The position numbers and the translations under genes were made by a program. This document shows positions 1 to 12,625 of a DNA stretch of 64,000 nt, piece by piece. Every line of letters starts with the position of its first letter. The first letter of the stretch is position 1. Source of the DNA: Cheilinus undulatus (Eukaryota; Chordata; Actinopteri; Labriformes; Labridae); assembly GCF_018320785.1 (NCBI RefSeq), contig NC_054879.1, positions 42,212,698 to 42,276,697 on the forward strand. The letters run 5' to 3'. The notes under the pieces are model-generated. The model was not told where the DNA came from, made no database searches, and saw nothing but the letters and a program-made list of their open reading frames with translations.

Positions 1-1390
1 AGTAGGAAACTGTTGGGGGATGACGCAGAGTTACAAATTTATCAATAATAATCTAAGAGACTCAAGGCTCTAACAAACAGGGCATGCATTGTCTCTTTGT
101 GCTAGTCTTGGCTCACACTAGCTGTTCTCTACAAACAGATATGATGTCAAATTATCAGTCCATGGGAAAAGGTCTGCTTCTTTAAATCATCCAAAAACAA
201 CCAATGTTTTCATGAATTATTTTTCCCCACATCATTTTTTTAAATATTATTTGCATAAAGCTAAAATAAACACTCCTTTAGATATCTGTGTGAACTGCTA
301 CAGTACAATGTTTTATTTATAAGCTGCAAGATAGAACTGTAAATAGACCCATATTTCATCAAACTTAAATTATAACAAATGATGTGAAAGGGCACGTCAT
401 CTCTAAGTTTGCTCTCCCACATTATGTGACAGCCAGCTGGACAAAAACCCAGACAGAGAGGAGACACTGTGATAAGGAGGAACTAGATGACAATACAGTT
501 ACATGCACAGATATGTATCTGAATCTAAGAAACAGCAACAACACAGGTGGTTGTATTAGTTTGATGCTGGTAGGTGGTGTGATTTATAATGAGATGACTA
601 ATGAGAAAAAGTTGGCAACATGTCATTAATGAGACCTCACAGTACCACAGGAAAAAAGCAACATAGATTTCTCTTCACAGTTTGTAGCATCAAAACTGTG
701 CCCATGCCTCTATACCAACAATAAAGGCAAACTGATTTTTATAGCTCCACACATCAAATGTCTTATGAATCCTGACAAACTTCACATTAGTGAAGTTGCA
801 AATTCTTCCATCCCCCGACCTCTTAGGTAAACGAAACAAACTAAAAGACTGGCATATAAGTCAGCCTTTTGAGTTTATATTGTCATTGTCACAGTTTGCC
901 ATTCGTCATTCTTGATTTGTTGTTAAGCTTCACCATGGCTCATCTTATCTAGAGAAGCCTTAAGAGGAAAGCAAGGTACAATTTTTGTTAAGACTGTGAT
1001 GAACAACATGTGATAACCATCATTTGTGAGGGATCTAGGTTTAGTCTTTTTCTTGGAGTCTTAAGCTAAGACCTGCATCCTTCTTTTCATGACAGGCACA
1101 GCAGTGAGCATATGATGTGTTCCTGTTCGTAGCAGAGGAAGGCATATGGATTACCTAAATAATTACATGTGTCTACCTAACTTGCACTATCTGTGGAATT
1201 AAGCACATGCAGCAGATACAAATCCATACTTATTAGGGATGCCTCGGGATGCAAGAACATTTCAGTATTTCTAGTGCAGGTGAAAACTGTCTTATGATGT
1301 TGGTACAAAGGCACAGATCAGCTGCTACCACAACAGAGCAAGATGCTCAGCTTGAAATTATCTTGGAAGATGCGCCCACCATTTTTAAAC
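1..1390. other. Gene-free sequence, nothing recognised
   Basis: AT-rich sequence without a convincing open reading frame or a recognisable repeat end. The short open frames here are not flanked by splice signals and show no family motif. Confidence 0.5.
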
Positions 1391-3722
1391 AATCTGCTGT
1401 GAAGAAATATTTGCCCCCTTCCTGTTTTTCTAGCATATTTGTCACACTCAAGCATTTTAGATCATCCAACAAGTTTTAATAGTCAAAAATAACCTGAGTA
1501 GATTAAAAAATACAGTTTTTAATGATATTTTATTCATAAAGGGAAAGCCCATCTAAACCTACCTGGCCCTATGTGAAAAAGTAATTCCCCCCTTGTAAAA
1601 TCAAGACTTAAGCGGGGTACACACATAAGGATTTTCTAAATCTTAAGAGATTTTTTATCTGTAAGAGACCCCACACATGAAGATAAAAAATCAGGCATTG
1701 AATAGTTTTAATCGTACTGTGTGGTATGCTACGATAATCTCAACACACCACACACATCTTGATTCTGTTCCACCACCGATCTAGAATCTCGTCCTCCAAG
1801 CAAGAAATCTTGCGTGATCACATGTGATCTAATAAAAACGAGGAAGAAGAAGCATAGCAACAACCCACGGCAACAACTGATAGCGACAACCGGAAAACAC
1901 AACATGGAAGAGGACATACAAGAACAGGGAATGATGGTGTTCTTGGGACTATTTTTAACCAAAAAATCACGAACAAAAAAAAAAAAAAAAAGAAGACTGT
2001 GGAAAAAATCCTGGAGACAGTGCGGACATGGACTTTATAGTCTACTGGGCGAGTTAGAGGTGAGTTGTTGTCATAGATATTATATATGCATAAACGTATT
2101 AATGTCTATGGTTGTTGTCAGTCAGCTCGCTTCTTGATTGGCTACATTCTGTTCCACGTCACAATTCACGGAGTCATGACTCGGGAGTCGTCGGCTTGCC
2201 CCACACAAGAAGATATTTGGTCTTAAATATTGAACAAGTTTAACATTTACGATCGTCGGCCCCAACTGTTTTCTGAGCCAATTATCGGGACAAATTCACT
2301 CTTAACACACCGCAGACCACAGGATAATCTTATAAGATAATCTTATAAGACCTAAGATAATCGGGCGTTTGCCGTCCTTGGTCAGGAAGGGGGAAAATCG
2401 GACAAAAACAGCCCGATTATTTTTATGTGTGTACCCCACTTTAGATGTGATGAACTTTTTTTGGAAAGCTGACTTATATTTCATAAACACACCCAGGCCT
2501 GATGACTGCCAGACCTGTTGAATCAAGAAATCTCTTAAATAGAACCTGTCTGACAAACTAAAGTAGACTGAAAGATCTCAAAAAGCAACACACCTATCAG
2601 TCTGGAAAGGGTTACAAAGTCATTGCTAAGGCTTTGGGACTCCAGTAAACCACAGTGAGAGCCATTATCCACAAAAATAGAAAACATAGAACAGCAGTAA
2701 ACTTTCCCAGGAGTGGATGGCTGACCAAAATTACTCCAAGAGCACATTGATGACTCATCAAGGAGGTAACAAAAAACCCAGAACAACATCTACAGACCTC
2801 TGGCCTCACTGGACTCATTTGATGTCAGTGTTCAAGATTCAACAATAAGAAAGAGACTGGGCAAAAATGGCATCATGGGAGAGTTCCAAAGCCAAAACCA
2901 CTGCTGACCTAAAAGAACACAAAGGCTCGTCCCACATTTGCCAAAAAGCATCTTGATGATCCCTAAGACTTCTGGGAAAATATACTGTGGACTGGTGAGA
3001 CAAAGGTTGAAGTTTTTTTCATCTGGTGTAAAACTAGCACAGCATGTCATAAAAAGAACATCATACCAACAAACATGGTGACTGTAGTGTGATGTCTTGG
3101 GTTGCTTTGTTGCTTTATGACCTGGGCCACTTGCCGTTATCGATGGACCCATGAACTCTGCTTTCTACCAGAAAATCCTGAAGGTAATGTCCGACCATCA
3201 GTATGTGACCTGAAGTTCAAGCACACTTGGGTTATGCAGCAAAACAATGAACCAAGACACACCAGCAAGTCCACCTCTGAATGGCTTAAAAATGAAGGTT
3301 TTAGAGTAATCCATCAAAGTCGCAACTTGAATCCAAATGAGATGCGGTGACATTAAATTAAACAGACTGATCTTGCTTGAAAATCCTCCAATGTGGCTGA
3401 ATAAAAACAATTCTGCAAAGAAGAATGGGTCAAAATTCCTCCACAGCAATGTGAAAGAATCATTGCCTGTTGTTGCAAATGCTTGCTTGCAGTTCTTTCC
3501 ACCAAAGATGACACAACCAGTTACCAGGTTTAGGGGGCAAGTAAGTTTGGATGGCTTTTTCCCTAATAAATGATATCATTTATAAACTGCATTGTGTATT
3601 ACCCAGGTTATCTTTGTCTAATATTAAATTTTGTTTGAGGATCTGACACATTTAGATGTGAAAAATATAATGCATAAGAAATAAGAACTCAGGAAGGGGG
3701 CAAATACTTTTCCACAGCACTT
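1391..3722 (+). mobile_element. Decayed Tc1-like DNA transposon
   Basis: The two ends are long inverted repeats of roughly 170-200 bases. The left end (about 1391-1560) carries TATTTGCCCCCTTCCTG and the right end (about 3540-3722) carries its complement beside CAAATACTTTTCCACAGCA. The interior from about 2590 to 3350 reads on the plus strand as a broken Tc1-family transposase. Pieces resemble the helix-turn-helix start, the 'WTGET' catalytic-core region and the 'LNPNEMR' region (family form 'DLNPIE'), separated by stops and frameshifts. Without the inserted element at 1611-2440 the copy is about 1.5 kb, a normal Tc1 length. It cannot encode an active enzyme. Tc1 relics of this kind are common in fish. 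Confidence 0.85.
1611..2440. mobile_element. PIF/Harbinger-type MITE nested in the Tc1 relic
   Basis: The left end AGCGGGGTACACACATAA and the right end form a terminal inverted repeat of about 17 bases with one mismatch. The element is flanked on both sides by TTA (1608-1610 and 2441-2443), the TWA-type 3-bp target duplication of PIF/Harbinger elements. It is about 830 bp, too short for a full element. A 107-codon plus-strand frame at 1814-2137 is rich in Lys and Arg and might be a remnant of the element's accessory DNA-binding protein, but this is not certain. The insertion splits the Tc1 relic, so it is the younger of the two. Confidence 0.85.
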
Positions 3723-4251
3723 TAGTTTGTGTAGCAGCTAGAAGCAGGTCCCCACTCATCTGCAATCAATTCTGTTCCTAGCTCCTTAATTCAGTTTACA
3801 CTTGATCTGCAGATTGATATAAAATTGTACTAGTCTTTTCTATGGCCTAAAGCTTTTTGTTCACCCTCACATGGGGGGTTTAGCATTGCACTTCCTGCAA
3901 AGCTTTGACATGCTGCTAAGCTAAATCAGGGAGCATCTCAATAGCATAGCCATAAGCTCCAAGTTTAACTGTTTCCATTTTGCAATGAATGGTCAAATCT
4001 AAGACATGAATGTCCCTGACCAAATTCAAGATAGTTCAAGGTTATCTAACTGCTTGTACCAATATTACTGAATTGTATCAATGAGTACATGGTGAAAGGT
4101 TAAGGCTGAGATACTATCAAAAAGAATGGAAATGCATTTTGATTAGATGTGCTGTTAAAATGCACAGTTAGCGTCAAGACTTGACAAGACATAACAATAG
4201 CAGTGGCATTCATCACAAGATTATCATAGGCTTAAACATTCCAAAATGGAC
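3723..4251. other. Gene-free spacer
   Basis: No coding region, repeat end or motif cluster seen. Confidence 0.5.
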
Positions 4252-4259
4252 CTGTACTG

Positions 4260-4942
4260 TAGGGCTGTAGTCAACCAAAGAAAAACTTGCTCGTCCAAAA
4301 TCGCACCAGATCATCAATTAGCCTAATCGATTGGTCATGGGACGGACCAAAAACAAACAAACAAACAAACAAACAAAAAACCTTCATGTTATTTCTACAT
4401 CAAACTTATCACTAACAATGTATTCAGTGCATTTAAGTGGTACTTAAAATTCAAAATGAAACCAAAATGAACTTAAAAATCTTATGATTTTTTGCAGTAC
4501 AACCACCTTATGTTGTAATTAAATAATAGGCTAATCCTTTTTAACAAAATGTTGCCACACCGCTGACTTTTTCGACATGTTGTCAATTAACGGGAAAGGG
4601 AGTATAAACTGCTTCATAGGCTTTGCTCTCCTCTAAGGTGGGAGGGTCCTAGTGACATTGTTTTGACTTTCTGGGTATTTAACCTGTAATTAATTACCCT
4701 TAAAGGCACGAGTAAATTATATTTGAATAGTTATATTCATAGTTTTTTTTTTTGTAAATCATATTTTGTAACACTAGATAACTGAAAAAATAAAAACACA
4801 TGATGTCTCCCTTCTCACCCCTGCAAAAAATGGATTCTTCCAATTAAAGTACCACGTGCGATTGTTTGACCGATTGGATTTTGGTCGAACGTGAGGTCAT
4901 CGACCAATTAATTGACCTACCGACTTGAGGCTGTCAGCTCTA
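4260..4942. mobile_element. hAT-like non-autonomous element
   Basis: It begins TAGGGCTGTAGTCAACC and ends GACTTGAGGCTGTCAGCTCTA (last 20 bases), so the outer ends are imperfect inverted repeats. The flanks are CTGTACTG (4252-4259) and CTGTATTG (4943-4950), an 8-bp target duplication with one mismatch, which is the hAT hallmark. Both ends also carry repeated GACCGATT/AATCGATT-like subterminal motifs. No transposase is present. A (CAAA)n tract lies at about 4350-4378. The class rests on the 8-bp duplication and the terminal sequence style. Confidence 0.65.
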
Positions 4943-4950
4943 CTGTATTG

Positions 4951-7000
4951 TTTTGCATTTTTTTGACAAGTAAAGGACAACTTTGTCTTGTCATATAAAT
5001 TGTCAGTTTTCTTGAAAAAAATGTGTAAAACGTGATTTGTTCTCATCCTTGTGAACCTGATGTTGTGCATCAGTTTGTCTTGTGAGCTCAAAATGTCATC
5101 CTACTCCTACATTTACTGTATCACTCACTCATGTTCCTAACATTGAGATTAGTGGCTTTCTTTGTCTGTCACTTACTGCTGGGAGAATTACAAACCGTTT
5201 AAAGAGCTTTTCTGAAAACAGCGTGCCTGCTGCTGCTGCTTTTCTAATGTCTCTAAATCTAAGTTTGGTATTTTGTTTTAAAAACACCTCACAGTATTGC
5301 AAATGCTTCAAAACTTGGTTATGGACTAGAAAGATGGTGTCCTCAAAAATTCCACCATACTTAATATATATTTCTATCAAGGCAAAGTATAAAGCCAGAT
5401 CAATTCTGCAGCTCCTTGCACCCAGTGTATCCTGGCTTCTCTGTCAAAATCAACACTTTAAAGGAAATTCACTTTAAATGTAGTTAATTTTCTCTTAAAT
5501 CCAAAATACTGGGCTTCAAGATATTTGAAAAACTTGCTCTGAACCATAATGATTCAGTAATTCAGAGGCCATGTCATAAAGATGTTTTTTTTTACTATTA
5601 ACTTCTAACTGCTCTAGAAATGATTCTTGGTGCCAGAAATCAAAACCACTGACAGCACAGGACTGGTCAGTCTCAGAGTACATTGGGCATGACAAATCCA
5701 TGCTTAATGGCACAAAATATGATGTGGAGTAGCTCACTGCACAGATCCACAGTGAGGAAACTGCTCAGAGCATGAGTCACATTAGTAGAAAATCACATTC
5801 CTCAAAGCCCTGACTGAAGAAGTCTAATGTCAGCACTTCCCAAGAAGAAAATCCCTTCATTTATTATCCTGTCAGTCGGAGCTGACTGGAGTGCTGTCAG
5901 TCACCATGAACACACTCCTCTGCTACATGCCATTACAATGAGAAAAAGTCACATTTTAAGAGCTACTGCATGCAGCCTGTCAGCAACACATTTTTCATAA
6001 GCAAAGCTTTTGGACATAACCCAACCCTCAAGCATGCTGCTTCAGAACAAGAGGTCTAAGTGTTAAACCGTGTGGGATTAGTACAAGTACATTTTTGACC
6101 ATGAACAAATGATAATATAACAGAACAAACGATATTCAATCAACCTGAGTACAGATATCGACTAAACGTACAAACAAGCACAACTCAATCTGTTAGACGA
6201 CCGAAATAAAAAGCTAGAAAACAACCAGAAACATTAAAAACAACTCAAAATCACCATAAAACAACTGTAAACTTACACATTTACTCAGCTATGGGTACCA
6301 ACGACTTTACCATTGCCACTGCCATGCTAACATTACAAGCTAGCAGCCGTTTGCTAAAGTTTGAAGAACACTAGCTTTAAGCTCACTGAACAAGCATTAT
6401 TAGCTTACTACAGAAACACTTACCGAGTTAATGCAGCTCTTTTAGATAGTCCATGTCCTTTCTGTGAACCCCATTGCCTTCGTTTTCCTTAGTTTGAGGC
6501 AAAACGGAAAGTCCTCTACAGCGTTAGCTATTAGCATCCGTCCTTGGAGTGAGTCAGCATTTATGGGCGCTACAAACATCATCAGCTCTCCTTTAATCAC
6601 AAAAGCGACACGGTCTTTAATCCACGGAGTAGTTCCACGGTTCACATTTAACCGAAAAAATAGTTACCTTTAGCGGCTACAAAAGTAGAAATGATTATCT
6701 TTACAATATTGTCCAACGACTTTAGCAGACTTCCAACACTAATGCCTAGCGGTCAAAGTTAGCCTGTTAAAAAAGACGTCATCATCTGGTACACCACCAA
6801 TATATGAATTTGACTTTTTAAGATTAACTGAGAAAGGTCATTTCTAATTAAGTATATTATGCATAAGTTGCCCTTTAGGTCCATTACCCCAAAGCCTGTT
6901 TTTTTTTTTTGTTTGTTTGTTTGTTTGTTTTTTGACTCCATTGCCTAAATATTGTCTTCCAATACATTTGAAGGTTTTGACTGGGCCCCTGACTTCTTGA
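4951..7000. other. Gene-free spacer with small simple repeats
   Basis: The longest open frame is 131 codons (5082-5477, plus). It has no domain and biased, low-complexity composition, and I do not call it a gene. A (TTTG)n run is at about 6910-6930. Nothing else is supported. Confidence 0.5.
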
Positions 7001-7039
7001 AAGCATCAATATATGTGTGTTGGATGTGTAGAATTGGTG

Positions 7040-7640
7040 CTAGTGTTGTTGCTCCTTCATCAATTTTACACACTTTTACTGTCCATTTTGGCACTTTATA
7101 CTATTGCCACTCTGGCGATTTTTCTGCCTCTGGTAAAGTGTTTTTGGAACTTTTTAATCATGTTTCATCACACTTTTTTTTTACCCATTTTTCCCTTTTT
7201 TGCCTCTTTTGGCCTTTTTTTTTGCCACTTTTGAATCCTCTTTCACCACTTTTTCTGCCTATATCTGTCACAATGAACCTCCTGTTGTCTCTGTTAACCA
7301 ATCTTGTCACTATTAACCCCTTTTCAACACCACATTTATGCCCACTTTTTTCCATCTCTAAATACAACTAGCAAGTTTTATGCCTATTTTTGCCACTTCT
7401 AGTTGATTTTCACCACTTTTTCTGCCTTCTTTGGCCACTTAAAACCACCTGTTTGCCTTTTATTTTTGCCTTATCAAACCAACTGTTGCCACTTCCAGCC
7501 AATTTTGTGCTTCCGTTAACCTGTTTTTGCCACTTTCGTCCTCTATTTCACTTTTTCTGCCCATTTTAGTCACTTTCAGACTATTTTTTTGCCCATGTTA
7601 ACCCATTTTAAATCTCTTTTTAGAAAAGGGTTTCAATTTT
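7040..7640. repeat. Degenerate pyrimidine-rich minisatellite
   Basis: Many diverged copies of a motif built on TTTTTGCCACTTTT, such as 'CACCACTTTTTCTGCC', recur roughly every 25-45 bases. The top strand is almost all T and C. The long open frames here follow from the lack of purine-rich stops and are not coding. Confidence 0.7.
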
Positions 7641-9960
7641 GTCGAGGCGGAATAAATATATGAAAAACTGTTGCTTTGATAATAGTGGTTATTATTCAGG
7701 TAAAAAATAAAATATGGTTGTCACAGCTTAACTTTACAGAGAACAATGATTCTGCTGACCTTCATGGCCCCCCAGTTTTGCTGGGCCCCAGAAAGCTCTC
7801 CACTATATCTCCCCTTTTGGTTGGCCTTAAGGTTGTAAAAAAAAATTTGCATACCTTCTTACAAATGGTAAGAACTATTATTTTAATTATTGATGCTATT
7901 GAAAAATGCCACAGCTTAAAAATAACCTACACATTCATCAGCAAGGTGCGAAGCAAAGAGGATTAATGCATTTAAAACTGCATTTACCTTAACAATGTTT
8001 TATCTTTCTAAGTAACTGCATGATATATGTCTGGTTCATATTTGTGCAGGAGTTCATCCACAATTTTTCAGAGATTAAAAACACAAAATTACCAATGTTT
8101 GGTTCCTGTAGGACTTCTAGGCCACTTTTTGCAGCAGTTGTATCAAAATAGGTAGCCTACTGAAATACACTGATTGAGCTAACACTTTTGTAGTACCCTA
8201 CAAAAGTGTAAGCTCTGGTTCTGTGACAACTATATTAAGTAAGGCAACTTACTACCAAACAGCAGTTAAAATACTATAGTTCAGCGTTATTTGGACCAGA
8301 GAAAAAGCACAATTTCACATCAGCAGAACTTCCCAGCTGGAGGAGATGGTTTTGTTATGTATGCAGTCATTAGGGGTACTGTGGAGCAGAAGGAGATTGA
8401 TGGACTTGTGCAGCCTTGTGCGGTCTGTGCTGCCTGGTCATAGGCAGCCTCCTTGCAGTGCTTTCCCCTGGGCTAGTGAGACTATTGGTCGAAGTTCAGA
8501 TATAACTTCATTTTCTATGTGGATGAAATGCACCTTAAGGGCAGAGGCAGTGGGTGGAGGAGGGGAGCTGTGTTTCCAGCACACACAGATGTTCACTGAG
8601 AGTCAGAGGCTAGGGCATAAAAGAAATCCATTGAGGCTGTGGAGCCTGACTTGTGACAGAAATTAAATTGTGTCCATGGACTTTTCATATAACAACCCAA
8701 GGTCTATGTCAACAGTGCCAGAGTTTCACTAGCATTACTGAGCAGAGGAAAATAAGCCTTTTTGTTTGTAGTCCACATGTCAGCGTTTCAGTTTCCTTTA
8801 TCTCTGTAGCACTTAAAAAATTTCTTATAAATCAAGAACATCAACATTTCAAGAGAAAATATCTTGTAAAGACAACCCACACGACAGCCTTTGTCTTAAT
8901 AATGAGAACAAATAAATCAAAAATAACAAAAAAAAAAAAAAAAACACATCTGAGGTTGAGACCATGACATTACAGTTATCCAGAACAGTTGTCCTTCATT
9001 TCAGTACAAAAGATGAGGAACTACATTTATTGAGATATTCCCTAATCTAGCGTCAGCAGCAAGGAAATTTAAAGACATTAAATGCATCATGACAAATGAA
9101 GGAAATCAAATCACAGAAATAAATCAAAAGAGGATACTTCAAATCAAAGAAATCACTGTAAATAATTTTAAAAGGATAAAATAACGGCAGAACAAATACT
9201 GAAGTAGAAGGGGCAGTTTTAAAATGCATGCGTAAACATATTCATATATGTTTACGCATATATTCCGGTGATGTACACTTAAACAGTGCAGTGTTATACA
9301 GTTAAAATAGATATTAAGATAACGTACTAAAATAATTTAACAAAAGGCAGCTTTAAGAGTCTCAGCAAACCTGCTGTATTCTGTGAGTTTGTTCCAGATA
9401 TTCACTACATTAGGCTCTTAATGTTAGCAAAGGAAACAAGGAACTTCTGTTCTTTATTTTACAACATATCTGGGAAAAATAAATACAGATAAGGATGCCA
9501 TTTCTTTAAAACTAGAGGTGCATTTAACTACATGTGAAAGATAAATACAGAGAAGATACTGAGACCACAAATGAAGGTAATTTTAAATCATAATTTGTCT
9601 CCTGGGACTATGGTTAGTATAAAAGCAGAGCCTTCTGTCTCCCTAATGTGAGCTCCCTTGACGATAATGTAACAAATAGCAAACACTTTTCTATTGATGT
9701 AAACATCAATAGAAAAAGAGGTAACAAAGAGTATTTACTGTTGCTGGATAACACCACCAAAATATGTGTAATGTCCCTTTAGCTTTGCTGGCTAATATAT
9801 GTAGACACCACACCAGATGACAGTAGGCTTAACATAGTTTTAGTTTTTTTTCCAAGGTCCAAATGCAGGGCCTTCCTCAAATCTGTCTTCAAAATATAAG
9901 AGCATGGATCAGCAACATTAGCACCAACTCCCTGGCTACCATTAACTTCTAGGGCCAGAC
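7641..9960. other. Gene-free spacer with three short palindromes
   Basis: No gene is recognised. There is a near-perfect hairpin at 8176-8215, an inverted repeat at 9228-9259 with two opposed GTAAACA forkhead-type sites, and an inverted repeat at 9687-9716 with a 2-base centre. An A-run lies at 8928-8943. Confidence 0.5.
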
Positions 9961-9964
9961 TTGT

Positions 9965-10305
9965 CTGATTCTTGGGGGGGTTGTGGACAGGCCAGGGACA
10001 CATATTTTTGCTAGAAAAGCCTGAAAAAGTGTATTTTGCATAATATGTCACCTTTCAGCTATGTTACCTATGTGGCTGACATAGCTTTGTTAGCTTTAGC
10101 CTTGGCTATGTTAGCTCTTTTAAAGTGTTTTCATGGAGGCTTTTTTCCCCTAAGCAGACTGTTTACTCAGCTTTATTAAACGTTTTGTTATTAGGTTTTG
10201 CTGGTCAGGTTTTTGACTTTAAAAGGGACATATTATGCAAAAATCACTTTTTCAGACTTTTCTAACAAAAATATGTGCCCTGGCCTGTCCACAATCCCCT
10301 CAAAT
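9965..10305. repeat. Head-to-head inverted MITE ends
   Basis: The segment 9970-10052 is repeated in inverted orientation at about 10222-10300. Both contain the terminal motif GGGACATATTATGCAAAA (slightly altered on the left) and CACATATTTTTG with GGCCTGTCCACAA. About 165 bases rich in TAGCT motifs separate them. This looks like two ends of a fish DNA-transposon-derived MITE in opposite orientation. The family is not assigned. Confidence 0.6.
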
Positions 10306-12060
10306 AGGGGATGTTTCAGGCCAGACTTTCTCAGCATTGTCTAGGGGTTTTCCTTTCAAGCATCCCCACTTTTGTTCAAGTCCCAGCATGGCCATATGGA
10401 GTCCAAAACTAAATAAGATTACCTAACAGTTAAGTCAGGTGGCATTTTTTTATCACAAAAGGAAAAATAAGCTCATACCATTATAAGATATACTTGTTTT
10501 TTAAATGTATGTTTGCTCATCAAGTGAGTGAAGTTGAGTAATTATTCTCTAAAATAATACTTAGTGATCATTGCTTCAATTCAGGAGAGACCGCGTTTTT
10601 GCTAATGTTCATGTGGCTGGGCCCCAGAAAATTTACCCTCCTTTATGGAAAGCCTTGGTTACAACATAAATAGAAAATAAGTGTGAATCCTAATATGTCC
10701 AATTACCCATAGCTAATGTTGGACTTGTAAAATCTTGTGGCATCAAACTCCATTGTGTAAATTAGTAGAACAGTAAGACTACTATCCACTATCAGTTGTC
10801 CAAACAGGAAAAAAAAAACCTGCATTAAAGGTCTAAGTTGTAATAGCATTACATGTATAAGATAATCATATTAAAAGGCCTACAAATGCCTTTAAACCAC
10901 TATTTGATTATATACAACAATAAATCTTCTCCAGATCAAGTAAAAGGCTCCCTTTTCCTGTCTGTTTTTACAATCTTAGCCTCTTCCCTGACACGCTGTG
11001 CCGATGTGTGTGTTTTATGTATCTTTACAGCCTGTGCAGTAAAATCTTGATTCAGCAAGACATGATAGTCACAAAACTCCCAGCTCACTCTTAGTCTCTA
11101 CTGAATTGAATCTTCAGAGACAGATACAGCGCCCAAAAGAATATCAGATTGACAGATTGATACATGAGCATGTCGGACGTGTTGATAGTAGCAATCTGTA
11201 TGGAACACAGGCCAGAGCAGCAAAGAGAAATTACTTATTTTTTTGATGCATGGATCCTGCTGTGGAGCCTAGTTCATGGAAAGTTCATCCGGGCAGCCGG
11301 CTCTGTCATGGTCCTTTTGAATGGATTCACTGTGCTATCTCTCTGGCAGGCCGGGGGTAATGGATGAGGTGCAAGGTTCCAACAAAAAGCACATCTGCAT
11401 CCACACGATAAAGTGTTTCACAAAGGAGAGCCAGGTTTCTTTGAACGGGGGACCCTCTTGGAGTTTCTCACACATGGTCCTCATAAACAGTTGAGCTGCA
11501 GACAAAACCAAAATGTTAGTCTTTGAGAAAGTCAGTGGAAAAATATACATGCAACTGAAATATCCATGAATTTTGGAGGAATGCACTAAAAAGGAAGACT
11601 GCATCAACTTACAACTTATCTAGAAATGGACTGAAAAAGTATTTGACTAGAACTGAATACATGTAAGCTATTTATTCAAACACCATGTAGCTACTATAAT
11701 AAGGTGGAACAAATTATTTTAAATTAGCAAATTATAACCATCATAATTTATTTGTATCTCCCAAGTTCTGCAAAAAAATATGGCTACTGTAATAATGCCA
11801 GTGCGTTTAAAATGCTTGCAGATTTCACAATTCAAAATGTAGCTTCAACTCTAAACACTCATCATGAGCTTTACAAAATTTGTCATCAATTGGTGTAAAG
11901 AAATCACGCTTAAGGGACATCAGTCTTGTTTCAGTTGTTAGTGTGATAAAATATGACAAGAAAACTGAAGGATCAGCACTTAAAAATGTCATTTTGAGTT
12001 CTTTTAATTCTGGGTAAGGTGGTATAAAAGACACAAAAAACTATTTTAGATAAACATCTT
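10306..12060. other. Gene-free spacer with one possible orphan exon
   Basis: No gene is recognised. On the minus strand a pyrimidine-rich stretch and CTGCAG at about 11496-11501 precede 53 open codons that end at a stop at 11335. It could be a terminal exon, but the peptide belongs to no family I know. Confidence 0.3.
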
Positions 12061-12089
12061 TTTCAGCGGTGACTTGTCAAAACACATTG

Positions 12090-12625
12090 TTGGGCATTTT
12101 GCAGCTGGTCAGGATGAGGGTCAACACCTCCAAGTCCGAGGAGTACGGTGGATTACTCCCTCCGGGTGGGGAGGGTGTTTTTGGCCAAAGTGAAGTAGTG
12201 CTAGTATCTTGGGATCTTGTTCACAAGAGAGGGTAGAATGGGCAGCAAGATCAACAGGCTGATTGGTGTGGCATCGGCAGTATTACGGATGTTGCACTCT
12301 ACCATTGTAGTGAAGAGGGAGCTAAGTCGCAAGGCTAAGCTCTCCATTTACCGATTGATCTATATTCCAACCCTCATCTATGGTCATAAGTTCTAGGTAA
12401 TGACCAAAAGATTAAGATTGCAGGTTCAAGCAGTCAAAATGATATTCCTCAGGAGGGGGCTGGGCTCAGCCTTAGATAAGGGTGAGGGGCTCAGACATCC
12501 AGAAGGAGCTGAGATAGAGCTGGCTCCTTTGCCAAGAGCAGGTTGAGGTGGTTCAGGCATCTGATCAAGATGCCTCCTGGCCACCTCCCTGTGGAGGTCT
12601 ACCAGGTGTATCCAGCTAATGTAGC
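12090..12625 (+). mobile_element. LINE reverse-transcriptase 3' fragment
   Basis: Plus-strand translation in broken frames resembles the C-terminal part of a fish non-LTR retrotransposon polymerase. Pieces such as VVKRELSRKAKLSIYRLIY and PTLIYGHK, then a 'RWF.HLI.MPPGHLP'-like motif near 12550-12600, follow the usual family order. Stops and frameshifts make it a dead 5'-truncated copy. The clade (Rex1/RTE-like) cannot be fixed by eye. Confidence 0.75.

Noticed and set aside
5082-5477. Plus-strand open frame of 131 codons
   Set aside because: No domain, no splice or promoter context, composition like the AT-rich surroundings.
6952-7371. Plus-strand open frame of 139 codons
   Set aside because: It falls in the pyrimidine-rich minisatellite, where stops are rare by composition.
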